A stretch of 49,191 nucleotides of DNA from an uncultured Aquimarina sp. (lineage in GTDB: Bacteria; Bacteroidota; Bacteroidia; Flavobacteriales; Flavobacteriaceae): assembly GCA_947496555.1 (NCBI GenBank), contig CANMDH010000043.1, forward strand, positions 1 through 49,191, read 5' to 3'. The notes below the pieces were generated by a model. That model ran no database searches. It had not been told where the DNA came from and worked only from the letters and a program-made list of their open reading frames with translations. Below, in pieces: positions 34,023 through 45,100 of the stretch. The position numbers and the translations under genes are program-made. Position 1 is the stretch's first letter. Every line of letters starts with the position of its first letter.

Positions 34023-35954
34023 ATGAAAAAAAGTAAGTATATATTTCGATGTTATATTGGGATTATTACCATTCTTCTATGTATAGCTTGTAAAGATAAT
34101 GTAGAAAAGAAATTATCTAATGAAGATGTGCTTCAAAAACTGATTACCCAGGAAGATACAGATGGAGATAAAAAAATAACTGTCGATGATAAGGGCCCTA
34201 AGGTGTTTGAGTTTGTTGATGTCAACGGAAAATCTCACAACATAAAAGGAACGTATCATTTATCGAATTTACTTCAGGAATTAGCAATCGCAAAAGAAGG
34301 AGTTGCTATTTCAATTGAAAGAATCGCCGAAAAACCTTCAGATCGCATTTCTAGATTAGTCAAAACAAGATTTTGGGATAATCTTACACGATCCATTGAT
34401 AAAGAAGGATTAGAAAAAGTACTTAGCGATACCAAATCAAATGTTGATACCCTTCGATTGTATATTCCGTTTGATGATAAAGAAGCCGTTACATATTTTC
34501 AATCTTTAGAGGGAGAATTTCAAAAATTAAAAGTTGTTATTCTTCCAAAGGAAATCACACCGGCTTATGTAAAAACACTTAATAATAAACCCGGAATTCT
34601 AAATTTGGCACATGAAAAAAATGGTAAAGATTATAAAGCAAAACCATTTGTAGTGCCTGGAGGCCGATTTAATGAAATGTACGGTTGGGATAGTTATTTT
34701 GAATCCGTAGGATTGTTGATCGATGATCGAGAAGACTTGGCAATGGCAATGGCCGATAATTTTGCCTATCAAATTAAGCATTATGGTAAAATTCTAAATG
34801 CTAATCGTAGTTATTATCTTACCAGAACCCAACCTCCCTTCTTCAGTTCTTTATTAAAGGAAATTTACCTCGAAGATCCTAATGTTTCAAGAGATTGGCT
34901 TTCGGATAATCTAAAAATGGTCATCAAAGAATATGAAACGGTTTGGATGCAAGAAGGAGTTCGATTAACCGAGACAGGACTTAATCGTTTTTATGGAGAA
35001 GGAATAGGAATTCCACCCGAAACCGAAGAAGGACATTTTGATTTTGTGTTGCAGAAGTATGCTAAAAAATATAAGTTAACACTTGAAGAATTAACAGAGA
35101 AATATAATTCAGGAGAACTCAAAGATGCTGAATTGGATTTATATTTTACCCACGATCGGTCCATGCGAGAAAGTGGTCATGATACCTCGAACCGCCTAGA
35201 TGATGTTTGTATAGATTTAAATACGGTTGGGCTTAATAGCTTGCTCTATAAATATGAAATCGATGTTGCATTTTTAATTAAAGAGGTGTTTGATAACAAC
35301 TTTGAAGGCCACGATGCAGAGTCCTGGTTGGCAAAAGCTGAAAGGAGAAAAGAGCTAATGAATGACCTGATGTGGGACGATGAAATAGGAGCTTACTATG
35401 ATTATAATGTGGTGACTAAAAAGCAACAAAAAATAGAATCAGCTACGAATTACTATCCACTTTGGGCAGGAATCTGCTCAGATCATCAAGCCAATAGAAT
35501 GGTTAAAAATTTGTTTAATAATCTTGTTGAAAAAGGAGGAGTGGCAGGTACTACTGATATTTCAGATAAAACCAACGCCGATGCACCGCAACGACAATGG
35601 GATTATCCAAATGGTTGGGCACCACATCAGATGATAATTTGGAGAGGCTTATATGCATACGGATACAAAGAAGAGGCTCAAGAGTTAACATATCGCTGGT
35701 TATGGATGATCACCAAAAATGCGGTAAACTATAATGGAACCATCCCCGAAAAATACGATGTGGTTAAGTGTACTCACAAAGTATATGCAGAGTACGGTAA
35801 TGTTGGGACAGAATTTGATTACATCACCCCTAGTGGTTTTGGGTGGATGAATGCCTCTTATCAATTGGGGTTAAGTTTCTTAACAAGCGATTTGAAAAAT
35901 AAGCTTGATCAATTGATTGATCCTGATCATATTTTTAAAATAGAGGCTAAATAA
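34023..35954 (+). CDS. treA: Lipoprotein trehalase, GH37
   Basis: This enzyme hydrolyses trehalose to two glucose molecules. The ATG at 34023 is chosen because it gives a lipoprotein signal (ILLCIAC, Cys at about residue 20). A longer in-frame reading from 33933 would run into the symporter gene. The 643-residue protein has both GH37 signatures: PGGRFNEMYGWDSYF near 212-226 and QWDYPNGWAP near 525. The catalytic Asp is expected downstream of GHDTSNRLDD, and the Glu in GTEFDY. The N-terminus holds an EF-hand-like loop, DTDGDKKITVDD (about 43-54), which could bind calcium. It starts 14 bp after the symporter stop, so the two form an operon for trehalose use. Confidence 0.93.
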   Translation: MKKSKYIFRCYIGIITILLCIACKDNVEKKLSNEDVLQKLITQEDTDGDKKITVDDKGPKVFEFVDVNGKSHNIKGTYHLSNLLQELAIAKEGVAISIERIAEKPSDRISRLVKTRFWDNLTRSIDKEGLEKVLSDTKSNVDTLRLYIPFDDKEAVTYFQSLEGEFQKLKVVILPKEITPAYVKTLNNKPGILNLAHEKNGKDYKAKPFVVPGGRFNEMYGWDSYFESVGLLIDDREDLAMAMADNFAYQIKHYGKILNANRSYYLTRTQPPFFSSLLKEIYLEDPNVSRDWLSDNLKMVIKEYETVWMQEGVRLTETGLNRFYGEGIGIPPETEEGHFDFVLQKYAKKYKLTLEELTEKYNSGELKDAELDLYFTHDRSMRESGHDTSNRLDDVCIDLNTVGLNSLLYKYEIDVAFLIKEVFDNNFEGHDAESWLAKAERRKELMNDLMWDDEIGAYYDYNVVTKKQQKIESATNYYPLWAGICSDHQANRMVKNLFNNLVEKGGVAGTTDISDKTNADAPQRQWDYPNGWAPHQMIIWRGLYAYGYKEEAQELTYRWLWMITKNAVNYNGTIPEKYDVVKCTHKVYAEYGNVGTEFDYITPSGFGWMNASYQLGLSFLTSDLKNKLDQLIDPDHIFKIEAK

Positions 35955-36058
35955 TTGATAAATTGTCAACAGACTTCTTAAAAAACGATATACTTTTCGG
36001 TTATGTTGATTTTTCTAAAGATTACGGTCTATTAATTTCCGCATCTCATACAGACTTG

Positions 36059-36066
36059 TAACTTTG
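36059..36066 (+). promoter_or_regulatory. -7 promoter box for maeB
   Basis: TAACTTTG matches TAnnTTTG exactly. The predicted start of transcription is near 36072, giving a leader of about 20 nt before the maeB ATG at 36092. Confidence 0.65.
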
Positions 36067-36091
36067 TATTGCACATTTATCTTGATTTAGT

Positions 36092-38401
36092 ATGAGTATT
36101 GAAAGTAAAAGAAGAGAAGCTTTGGTGTATCACGCAAAGCCGACCCCTGGTAAAATCAAAGTTGTTCCTACCAAAAAATATGCAACACAAAGAGATTTAT
36201 CTTTGGCATATTCTCCCGGTGTTGCAGAACCTTGTTTAGAGATAGAGAAAGAAAAATCAAATGTATATAGATACACGGCAAAAGGAAATTTGGTTGCTGT
36301 AATATCTAATGGAACGGCAGTATTAGGGCTAGGAGATATTGGACCCGAAGCTTCAAAGCCGGTAATGGAAGGAAAAGGACTGCTTTTTAAGATTTTTGCT
36401 GATATAGATGTGTTTGATATTGAAGTAGATACCAAAGATGTAGATGCTTTTATAGAAACCGTTAAGAACATTGCACCCACCTTTGGAGGAATAAATCTTG
36501 AGGATATTAAAGCACCCGAGGCCTTCGAGATCGAAAGACGACTCAAAGAAGAACTTGATATCCCGGTGATGCATGATGACCAACATGGTACCGCAATTAT
36601 TTCTGCTGCCGCGTTGTTAAATGCATTAGAGATTGCAGATAAAAAAATAGGAGATGTAAAAATAGTAGTTAGTGGAGCAGGGGCTGCTGCCGTTTCATGT
36701 ACACGACTCTATAAAGCCTTTGGGGCAAAAGCCAAAAATATTGTAATGACCGATAGTAAGGGAGTTATTAGAAAAGATCGTGATAACCTTACCAAAGAAA
36801 AATTAGAATTTGCAACCGATCGAAATCTAAATGAACTCGAGGATGCTATGAAAGATGCCGACGTATTTATTGGTCTTTCGATGGCAAATCTGGTAACCCC
36901 AGAAATGTTATTATCAATGACCGATAACCCAATTGTATTTGCAATGGCAAATCCTGATCCTGAGATAAGTTATGATCTTGCCATAAAAACTCGTGAGGAT
37001 GTGATCATGGCAACAGGTAGAAGTGACCATCCTAATCAGGTAAATAATGTGTTGGGGTTCCCTTTTATTTTCAGAGGAGCTCTTGATGTTAGGGCAACGG
37101 GGATTAATGAGGAAATGAAAATGGCCGCTGTTAAAGCATTGGCCGAACTTGCCAAAGAACCCGTTCCTGAACAGGTGAATATTGCCTATGGTGAAACACG
37201 CCTTAATTTTGGCAAAGATTATATCATTCCGAAACCCTTCGATCCTAGATTAATTGCAAAAGTTCCACCTGCGGTTGCCAAAGCGGCAATAGAAAGTGGC
37301 GTAGCTACAGAGCCCATTACCGATTGGGAAAAATACGAGGATGATTTACTAGAGAGAATGGGTAATGACAATAAATTAGTAAGACTATTATTGGATAGGG
37401 CTCGTACAAATCCCAAAAGAGTAATATTTGCTGAAGCGGATCATTTAGATGTGTTAAAAGCAGCTCAAACTGTAAAAGAAGAGAAGATTGCGATTCCTAT
37501 TTTATTAGGGCGAAAAGATGTTATTTTGGAGTTAATGAAAGAAATTGATTTTGATCCAACAGGAATCGAAATTATTGATCCTAAAGCGGACGAAGAATGC
37601 AATCGAAAAAATGAATATGCTAGAAAGTATTGGGAAAATAATAAAAGAAGAGGGATAACCCTTTATGATGCAGAACGTTTGTTAAGAGAACGTAATTATT
37701 TTGCCGCTATGATGGTTAATGAAGGGGATGCAGATGCCTTGCTTTCTGGATATTCTAGAAGTTATCCTACAGTGGTGAAACCAATGTTGGATCTTATTGG
37801 GCTGGCCAAAGGAGCAACGCGTATTGCTACTATGAACGTAATGATGACTGGTAAAGGACCCTTATTTATTAGTGATACTTCAATTAATATCGATCCTTCT
37901 TCTAAAGAACTGGCAAAAATTGCTCAAATGACTGCTAGAACTGTAGAAATGTTTGGGATTAAACCGGTGGTTGCTATGGTATCATACGCTAATTTTGGAT
38001 CATCAAAACATCCAAGTGCCACAAAAGTTCAGGATGCAGTAGCCTATTTACATAGGTATTATCCCAATTTGGTTGTAGACGGAGGTTTGCAAATGAATTT
38101 TGCATTGAATAAAGCAATGAGAAAAGATAAGTTTCCATTTTCAAAACTTAATGGACAAAAAGTAAATACATTGGTGTTTCCTAATTTGGATTCTGCCAAT
38201 AGTAACTATAAATTATTAAGTGAATTAAATAACGCCGAATCGATTGGGCCTATCATGATGGGAATGGCTAAACCGGTTCACATTCTTCAACTTGGAGCTA
38301 GTGTTGAAGAAATGATCAATATGTCGGCTGTTGCTGTGATTGATGCTCAAGAAAAAGAAAAAAGAGAGTTGCATTTATCACTAATTTCCAAAAACGTTTA
38401 A
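36092..38401 (+). CDS. maeB: NADP-dependent malic enzyme with C-terminal phosphotransacetylase-like domain
   Basis: This cytoplasmic enzyme oxidatively decarboxylates malate to pyruvate, making NADPH. The 769-residue length fits the MaeB type. The malic domain (about 1-165) carries SLAYSPGVAEPC and the catalytic/metal region FGGINLEDIKAPEAFEIE with MHDDQHGTA. The NAD(P)-binding domain (about 170-420) has VVSGAGAAAVSC. A phosphate acetyltransferase-like domain (about 430-760) follows, which in this family binds acetyl-CoA and regulates activity rather than catalysing the Pta reaction. It has its own promoter box and a hairpin terminator 45 bp downstream, so it is likely a single-gene unit. Confidence 0.95.
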   Translation: MSIESKRREALVYHAKPTPGKIKVVPTKKYATQRDLSLAYSPGVAEPCLEIEKEKSNVYRYTAKGNLVAVISNGTAVLGLGDIGPEASKPVMEGKGLLFKIFADIDVFDIEVDTKDVDAFIETVKNIAPTFGGINLEDIKAPEAFEIERRLKEELDIPVMHDDQHGTAIISAAALLNALEIADKKIGDVKIVVSGAGAAAVSCTRLYKAFGAKAKNIVMTDSKGVIRKDRDNLTKEKLEFATDRNLNELEDAMKDADVFIGLSMANLVTPEMLLSMTDNPIVFAMANPDPEISYDLAIKTREDVIMATGRSDHPNQVNNVLGFPFIFRGALDVRATGINEEMKMAAVKALAELAKEPVPEQVNIAYGETRLNFGKDYIIPKPFDPRLIAKVPPAVAKAAIESGVATEPITDWEKYEDDLLERMGNDNKLVRLLLDRARTNPKRVIFAEADHLDVLKAAQTVKEEKIAIPILLGRKDVILELMKEIDFDPTGIEIIDPKADEECNRKNEYARKYWENNKRRGITLYDAERLLRERNYFAAMMVNEGDADALLSGYSRSYPTVVKPMLDLIGLAKGATRIATMNVMMTGKGPLFISDTSINIDPSSKELAKIAQMTARTVEMFGIKPVVAMVSYANFGSSKHPSATKVQDAVAYLHRYYPNLVVDGGLQMNFALNKAMRKDKFPFSKLNGQKVNTLVFPNLDSANSNYKLLSELNNAESIGPIMMGMAKPVHILQLGASVEEMINMSAVAVIDAQEKEKRELHLSLISKNV

Positions 38402-38445
38402 TATTTATAGAATTAGATTTTCTAAATAACATAAACTATGTTTAT

Positions 38446-38490
38446 TACCCTTTAAAGTAATGATTTTTAAAGGGTATATTTTTATCTTTT
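38446..38490 (+). terminator. Terminator of maeB
   Basis: The arms taccctttaa (38446-38455) and ttaaagggta (38467-38476) form a perfect 10-bp stem with an 11-nt loop. T-rich tatttttatctttttt follows. It lies 44 bp after the maeB stop. Confidence 0.7.
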
Positions 38491-38508
38491 TTTGTAGTAT
38501 AATTTTAT

Positions 38509-38516
38509 TACATTTG
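38509..38516 (+). promoter_or_regulatory. -7 promoter box for ruvA-sprA
   Basis: TACATTTG matches TAnnTTTG exactly and lies 23 bp before the ruvA ATG. A TTTG at 38491-38494 could be a -33 box, although the 14-bp gap is shorter than usual. It would drive ruvA and sprA together, since only 5 bp separate those genes. Confidence 0.6.
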
Positions 38517-38539
38517 ACTCCTTAACATCAACTTAACTA

Positions 38540-39121
38540 ATGATCACACATATCAAAGGGAGGCTTGTTGAAAAAAATCCGACCGATGTAATAATAGATT
38601 GTGGAGGGGTAGGGTATATGCTACATATTTCACTACATACGTTTTCCTTACTTCCTGAAGGAGAAAATTTAAAGCTATATACACATCTTCAGGTAAAAGA
38701 AGATTCTCATACGTTGTTCGGTTTTGCCGAAAAATCTGAAAGAGAAATTTTTAGGCTTTTAATCTCCGTTTCAGGGATTGGAGCAAGTACCGCCAGAACC
38801 ATGTTGTCATCACTACACCCCGACCAAATTAAAGATGCAATTGCTTCTAATGATGTTGCTACGATTCAATCTATCAAAGGAATTGGTGCCAAAACCGCCC
38901 AGCGTGTTATTATTGATTTAAAAGATAAAATCCTTAAAGTCTATAATATCGATGAAGTTTCGGTGTCACAAAGCAATACTAACAAAGAAGAAGCGTTATC
39001 AGCATTAGAAACTCTTGGATTTAACAGAAAATTGGCAGAAAAAGCTATAGACCAAGTTTTAAAAATCACCCCCAAAGAAACCGTTGAAAATATTATTAAA
39101 CAAGCACTAAAAAATTTATAA
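38540..39121 (+). CDS. ruvA: Holliday junction branch migration complex subunit RuvA
   Basis: RuvA binds four-way junctions and recruits RuvB. The 193-residue length is typical. The OB-fold domain (about 1-62) begins MITHIKGRLVEKNPTDVIID. Two helix-hairpin-helix motifs follow, SVSGIGASTARTML and SIKGIGAKTAQRVI. The C-terminal three-helix RuvB-binding domain contains EEALSALETLGFNRKLAEKAI (about 146-193). sprA starts 5 bp after the stop codon. This ruvA-sprA pairing recurs in Flavobacteriaceae. Confidence 0.97.
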   Translation: MITHIKGRLVEKNPTDVIIDCGGVGYMLHISLHTFSLLPEGENLKLYTHLQVKEDSHTLFGFAEKSEREIFRLLISVSGIGASTARTMLSSLHPDQIKDAIASNDVATIQSIKGIGAKTAQRVIIDLKDKILKVYNIDEVSVSQSNTNKEEALSALETLGFNRKLAEKAIDQVLKITPKETVENIIKQALKNL

Positions 39122-39126
39122 AAACA

Positions 39127-42100
39127 TTGAGTTCTTCAAATTACTTACATTTCAATTTTTTTAGAATAGTAGTATGTTTGATAACACTTTATAGTGGGGT
39201 GTTGCATAGTCAGGAAAACGAAACAGTTCGAGATTCTACGAGTACTACATTTTCATTAGGGGAGATCTCTTTACCAGATCCTAATAGCATCATAACCAAA
39301 TACGAGTATGATCCTATTACCAATCGATATATTTATCGGGAAATGTTGGGTGATTTTAATGTGAAATACCCTTTGTTTTTAACACCAAAAGAATTCGAAG
39401 CCTTAATTGAAGAAGAACAAAGAAGAGCTTATTTCAAAGAAAAAATAGAAGCATTTAGTGGCAAAAAAGATGGAAGCGAAGAGAAAAGAAAGAATCTATT
39501 GCCTATTTTTTATGTAAACTCTGGGTTTTTTGAATCAGTTTTTGGAGGGAATGAGATCGAAATTATTCCTCAAGGATCTGTAGAAATGGATTTGGGATTG
39601 TTGTATACAAAACAAGATAACCCTGCATTTTCGCCGCGTAACCGAAGTAATTTTACTTTTGATTTTGATCAAAGAATCAGCCTTAGCCTTTTAGGTAAAA
39701 TAGGAACTAGGTTGCAGATAACTGCAAACTATGATACAGAGTCAACTTTTGATTTTCAGAATCAGTTAAAACTGGAATATACGCCTACAGAAGATGATAT
39801 TATCCAAAGTATCGAGGTAGGTAACGTAAGTATGCCACTCAATAGTTCTTTGATCCAGGGGGCGCAAAGTCTTTTTGGGGTTAAACTAGGGATGCAATTC
39901 GGTAGGACTACGATTACTGGAGTATTCTCAGAACAGCGATCAGAAACTAGATCTGTAAATGTTCAAGGTGGAGGTACCGTAGAGGATTTTGAACTTTTTG
40001 CATTGGATTATGACGAAAATAGACACTTCTTCCTTTCACATTATTTTAGGGATACCTACGATAGATCATTAACGAGTTATCCTTTTATAAATAATAATAT
40101 TCAGATTACTAGGATAGAAGTGTGGGTTACCAATAGAGCAACAAGTGCCCAAACACTTACTAATGCTCGTAATATTGTAGCATTACAGGATCTGGGAGAG
40201 TCAAATGTATCAGGTAATATTACCATTCCGCCGGGACTATTTAATCCAGGAGCGGGTTCCTTTCCAGATAACAGCAATAATGATCTTGACCCTGAACAAA
40301 TTGGGCCAACAGGGCCGGTTACAGAGGCAGTTAGGCAAGTTTCTACAGTGCAACAAGGTTTTATTGGACCAATATCTGGATTTAATGAAGGGTTCGACTA
40401 TGCAATTTTGGAAAATGCTAGAAAACTAAATACGAGTGAATATACCCTTAATACACAATTAGGGTATATTTCTTTAAATCAACGATTGAACAACGATGAG
40501 GTTCTGGGTGTAGCTTTTCAATATACAACTGGTGGTCAGGTTTTTCAGGTTGGGGAATTTGCAAATGATGGTGTAGATGCTACAATTGGTGATAATACCG
40601 GAAGTGATATAGAAGTGGGATCTAGCCAAAGTTTGGTAGTAAAGATGTTAAAAAGCCCCATTGTTAATGTTACACTTCCGATATGGGACTTAATGATGAA
40701 AAACATCTATAGTACCGGAGCATTTAGACTTGAGCAAAATGATTTCAGACTGAATATTTTGTATTCAAACCCTTCACCAGTAAATTACATCACGGCTGCA
40801 GAGGGTTCTTCATTACCCTTACCAGACGATGTAGATCAAACTACTTTGTTAAAAGTATTTAATCTGGACCGCCTGAACCCTAACAATGACCCAGTACAAG
40901 GAGGAGATGGATTTTTTGATTATGTACCCGGTCTAACCGTGGATACCGAAAATGGACGAATTGTATTTACAAGTGTAGAGCCATTTGGGGAATACCTTTT
41001 TAATAAATTAAATAATGGTCCTGTTGGGGCAAACTATACCAACCCCGATTCTTATAATCCAAATCAAGAAGAATATGTATTTCGTGATCTGTATACCCAA
41101 ACTAAGGTTATTGCAGAACAGAGATCGGCAGATAAAAACTATTTTCAATTAAAAGGACGATACAAATCTTCTGGTCAGGATGGAATTCCTCTGGGTGCAT
41201 TTAATGTGCCTCAAGGATCAGTAACAGTAACAGCCGGAGGAAGAATTCTTCAAGAAGGAGTAGATTATACGGTTAATTATCAATTAGGAAGAGTTAATAT
41301 TCTAGATGAGGCTTTGCTTGCATCAAATACACCAATTCAGGTTTCTACTGAAAATAATGCCGTTTTTGGGCAGCAAACAAAACGTTTTACCGGATTAAAT
41401 ATTGAACACAAGTTTAATGATGATTTTATAGTAGGAGGAACCTTTCTTAACTTGAATGAAAGACCTATTACTCAAAAATCAAGTTATGATTTTGAGCCCA
41501 TAAACAATACAATTTTAGGCCTTAACCTTAGCTACGCTACTGAAGTGCCTCTATTAACAAGATTGGTAAATAAACTACCAAATATCGATACAGATGTCCC
41601 TTCAAATGTTTCGGTAAGGGCCGAGGGAGCTTATCTTATCGCTGGCGCACCAAAAGGAGCCGATTTTGATGGTAAGGTTACTACTTATATAGATGATTTT
41701 GAGGGAGCGCAAACAAGAATTGATGTAAGCTCGCCTTTGTCGTGGGAGTTGTCGAGTGTGCCAATTGGTTTTGGAAATCCTGATGCTTCCAACGAAACTA
41801 TAGTTAATGGTATAGAGTCGGGCTATAAACGTGCCAAATTATCCTGGTATTCTATTGATCCGATTTTTTATAGTAATAGTAGGCCAAGTGGGATTAATGA
41901 TGAGAGTTTGGCTTCTAATAGAACTAGAAGGGTATTTATCAATGAAATTTTCCCTAATACAGATATCCCGCAAGGGCAAAGTTTGGCGCTATTTACCTTG
42001 GATTTAAATTATAACCCTGCTCAAAGGGGGCAATATAATTTTAACCCGGCCTATGCTCCAGGAAGCGCACTTCCACAACCAGATCCAGAGGAAAACTTTG

Positions 42101-45100
42101 CAGGAATCACTCGACAGTTAACTTCTACTAATTTTGAACAATCCAACGTAGAATTTATTGAATTTTGGTTAATGGATCCATTTTTTACTGGAACAGCAGG
42201 TACTCAAGAACCTTTGACCACAGATACAAGTGGAACTATTGTGTTCAACTTGGGAAATATAAGTGAAGATGTATTAAAAGATGGAAGAAAACAATACGAA
42301 AACGGATTGCCAACAGTAGGAGTAGATGGTAATGCAACAGATACTGATTATGCCAGAGTTCCTGTAAATCAGTCGTTAATTTATGCTTTCGATTCAGAGG
42401 GTCAGGCAAGAGTTGATCAAGATGCTGGATTTGATGGGCTTAGTGATGCAGATGAAAAAGCAAAACCCGAGTTTGCGGCATTTAGTTCTTTGGATGATCC
42501 CTCGGGCGATAACTACACCTATTTTTTACAGGCAGAAGGAAATGATGTCGTAGAAAGGTATAGAAATTATAATGGTACCCAAGGAAACTCTCCTACAGAT
42601 GTTACCAACGATGATAGAGGAAATACTACCTTCCCTACGGCAGAGGATGTCAATCGAGATAATACCATGAATACCATTAATAGTTATTTTGAATATGAGA
42701 TTCCAATTTTTCCTGGAATGGATTTAGGTAATGATGGCGGTACAGGTTATATTTCGGATGCCCCACCGCCTATAGAAATTGAAGCGTCGGGACGTATTAT
42801 ACAAACAAGATGGGTGCGATTTAAAGTACCAATTTATGAACCCACTAATCAATTTAATATAAGCGATTTTAGATCAATACGCTTTATGAGGATGTACCTT
42901 ACAGGTTTTGATCAACCAGTGCTTTTACGATTCGGGAATATGGATTTGGTACGTGGAGATTATAGAAGGTATATTCAGTTAGGAAATACAACAAATGATC
43001 CAACTAGCGGCCTTAATGTATTTGGAGATAGTGATGTAATTGTAACTTCGGTAAGCGCAGAAGAGACACCTAATTATGTTACCCCACCTGGGGTAGTACG
43101 GGAACAATTGAATAATAATAACAATATAATTCGAGAAGATGAGCGATCACTTGCTCTAACTGTAAATAATCTTCAGTCCAATGCAAGCACAAGTGATGCC
43201 CGTGGAGTATACAAGAATTTTAATGTTGATATGCGGCAGTATGAAAATCTTGAAATGTTCTTACATGCAGAGGAACTTCCTACCGGTACACCCTTACAGG
43301 ATGGCGATCTTAAGGCTTTCATAAGAATGGGTAACGATTTTACAGATAACTTTTATCAAATAGAATTACCATTAGTGGTTTCAGATAGAAATGAGATTGC
43401 CGAAGATGATGTTTGGCCAGAGGCAAATAGATTAAGTGTTCCCTTAGAAATTCTTCAGGAAGTGAAATCTAATATAATAGGAGGTGGAGGAACATTTGAT
43501 GCCACCGAGCTTAATTTCTTTGATGGTCCTAATGACCTTAGAGTTGGAATAAAGGGTAATCCTAGTCTAGGAGATATTAGAGTGATGATGGTAGGTGTTA
43601 AAAATGATAGCGGAAGTGACCAATCCGGTACCGTATGGTTTAATGAGATGCGTCTTAGTGATCTTAAAAATCAAGGGGGATGGGCTGCAGTGGCGAATAT
43701 GGATGCAAATATTGCCGATTTTGCTAATGTAAGTGCGTCGGGTAGAATTACTACAATTGGTTTTGGAGGAATTGAGCAAGGACCTAACGAAAGAAGCTTA
43801 GAGGATACTAAACAGTATGACGTAACAACCAATGTTAATCTGGGACAGCTTTTACCAAAAAAATGGGGAGTGCAGGTTCCATTTAATTATAGTCGAGGAG
43901 AGGAGCTAATAACACCTCAATATGATCCAGAGTTTCAAGATTTAGAACTCCAAGATTTATTGGATGCTGCACCAACTGCCGAAGAACGAGAGCAAAGAGA
44001 ACGGCAATCTACAGATTATACAAAAAGACAGAGTTTTAATGTGATAGGGTTGCGTAAAGAAAGAACTGGTGATGCCAAGCCTATGCCTTATGATGTAGAA
44101 AACTTTACCTTTTCGGGAACGTATAATCAAACCGATCATAGGGATTTTGAAATTGAAAAATCTTTGGATCAGACTATTAGATTAGGAGGTACGTATGATT
44201 TTACTTTTCAGCCTAAAGAAATAGAACCTTTTAAAAAGGTTAAACTTCTCGGTAAAAGCAAATATTTTGATTTGTTGAAGGATTTTAATTTTAATCTTTT
44301 ACCAACAAGTGTGGCGGTAAGTTCAAATATTAATAGACAGTATAGCGAACAAGTATTTAGAGATATAACGCTTGGACCTGATGATATTAGATTGCCAGCC
44401 TTATTTCAACGTAACTTCTTATTTGATTGGCAATTTGGAATTAATTATAATCTAACGAAATCATTAAATTTTAGCTTTACATCGGCAAATAATCGTATTG
44501 TAAAGAATTTTATTGATGAAAACAATGTAGTAGACAATACTATTGATATTTGGAGTGGGCTTTTTGACATAGGAGATCCTAATACACATAATCAACAACT
44601 TCAGGTTAATTATGAGATTCCTTTCAATAAGATACCATTGTTTAAGTTTATGCGTGCCACATATTCCTATAATGCAGATTTCCAATGGGTAAAAGGAAGT
44701 GAGGCACTAAAAACTCTAGAGGATGTCCCTGATTTGGGGAATACAGTTCAAAATGCGAATGTACATACCATTAATGGTTCTTTGGATATGAACACCTTGT
44801 ATAAGTACGTGGGATTAACCAAAATAAAACCGGGAAAAAGAAAAGCCAAAAAAGATAAGAATTCAAAAGATAAAGAAGAGAAGGAGGAATCTAAAGAAAC
44901 CAAGAAAGCTTCAAAAGCAAAAGCTGGTGCCAAAAGAGGGAAGAGTAAGTTAAGTGTTGGAGACAAAGCGTACAATACACTTATTGGGTTGGTAACGGCA
45001 GTTAAAAAAGTAAATGTAAATTATCAACAAGATAACGGAATCTTTTTGCCAGGGTATACGAGAGAACCAGGTTTTGTAGGGACATTAAAACCAACAACCG

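Noticed and set aside
36130-36546. 138-codon minus-strand open frame inside maeB
   Set aside because: It is antisense to the highly conserved malic domain, has no family features and a Ser/Pro/Ile-rich composition typical of shadows.
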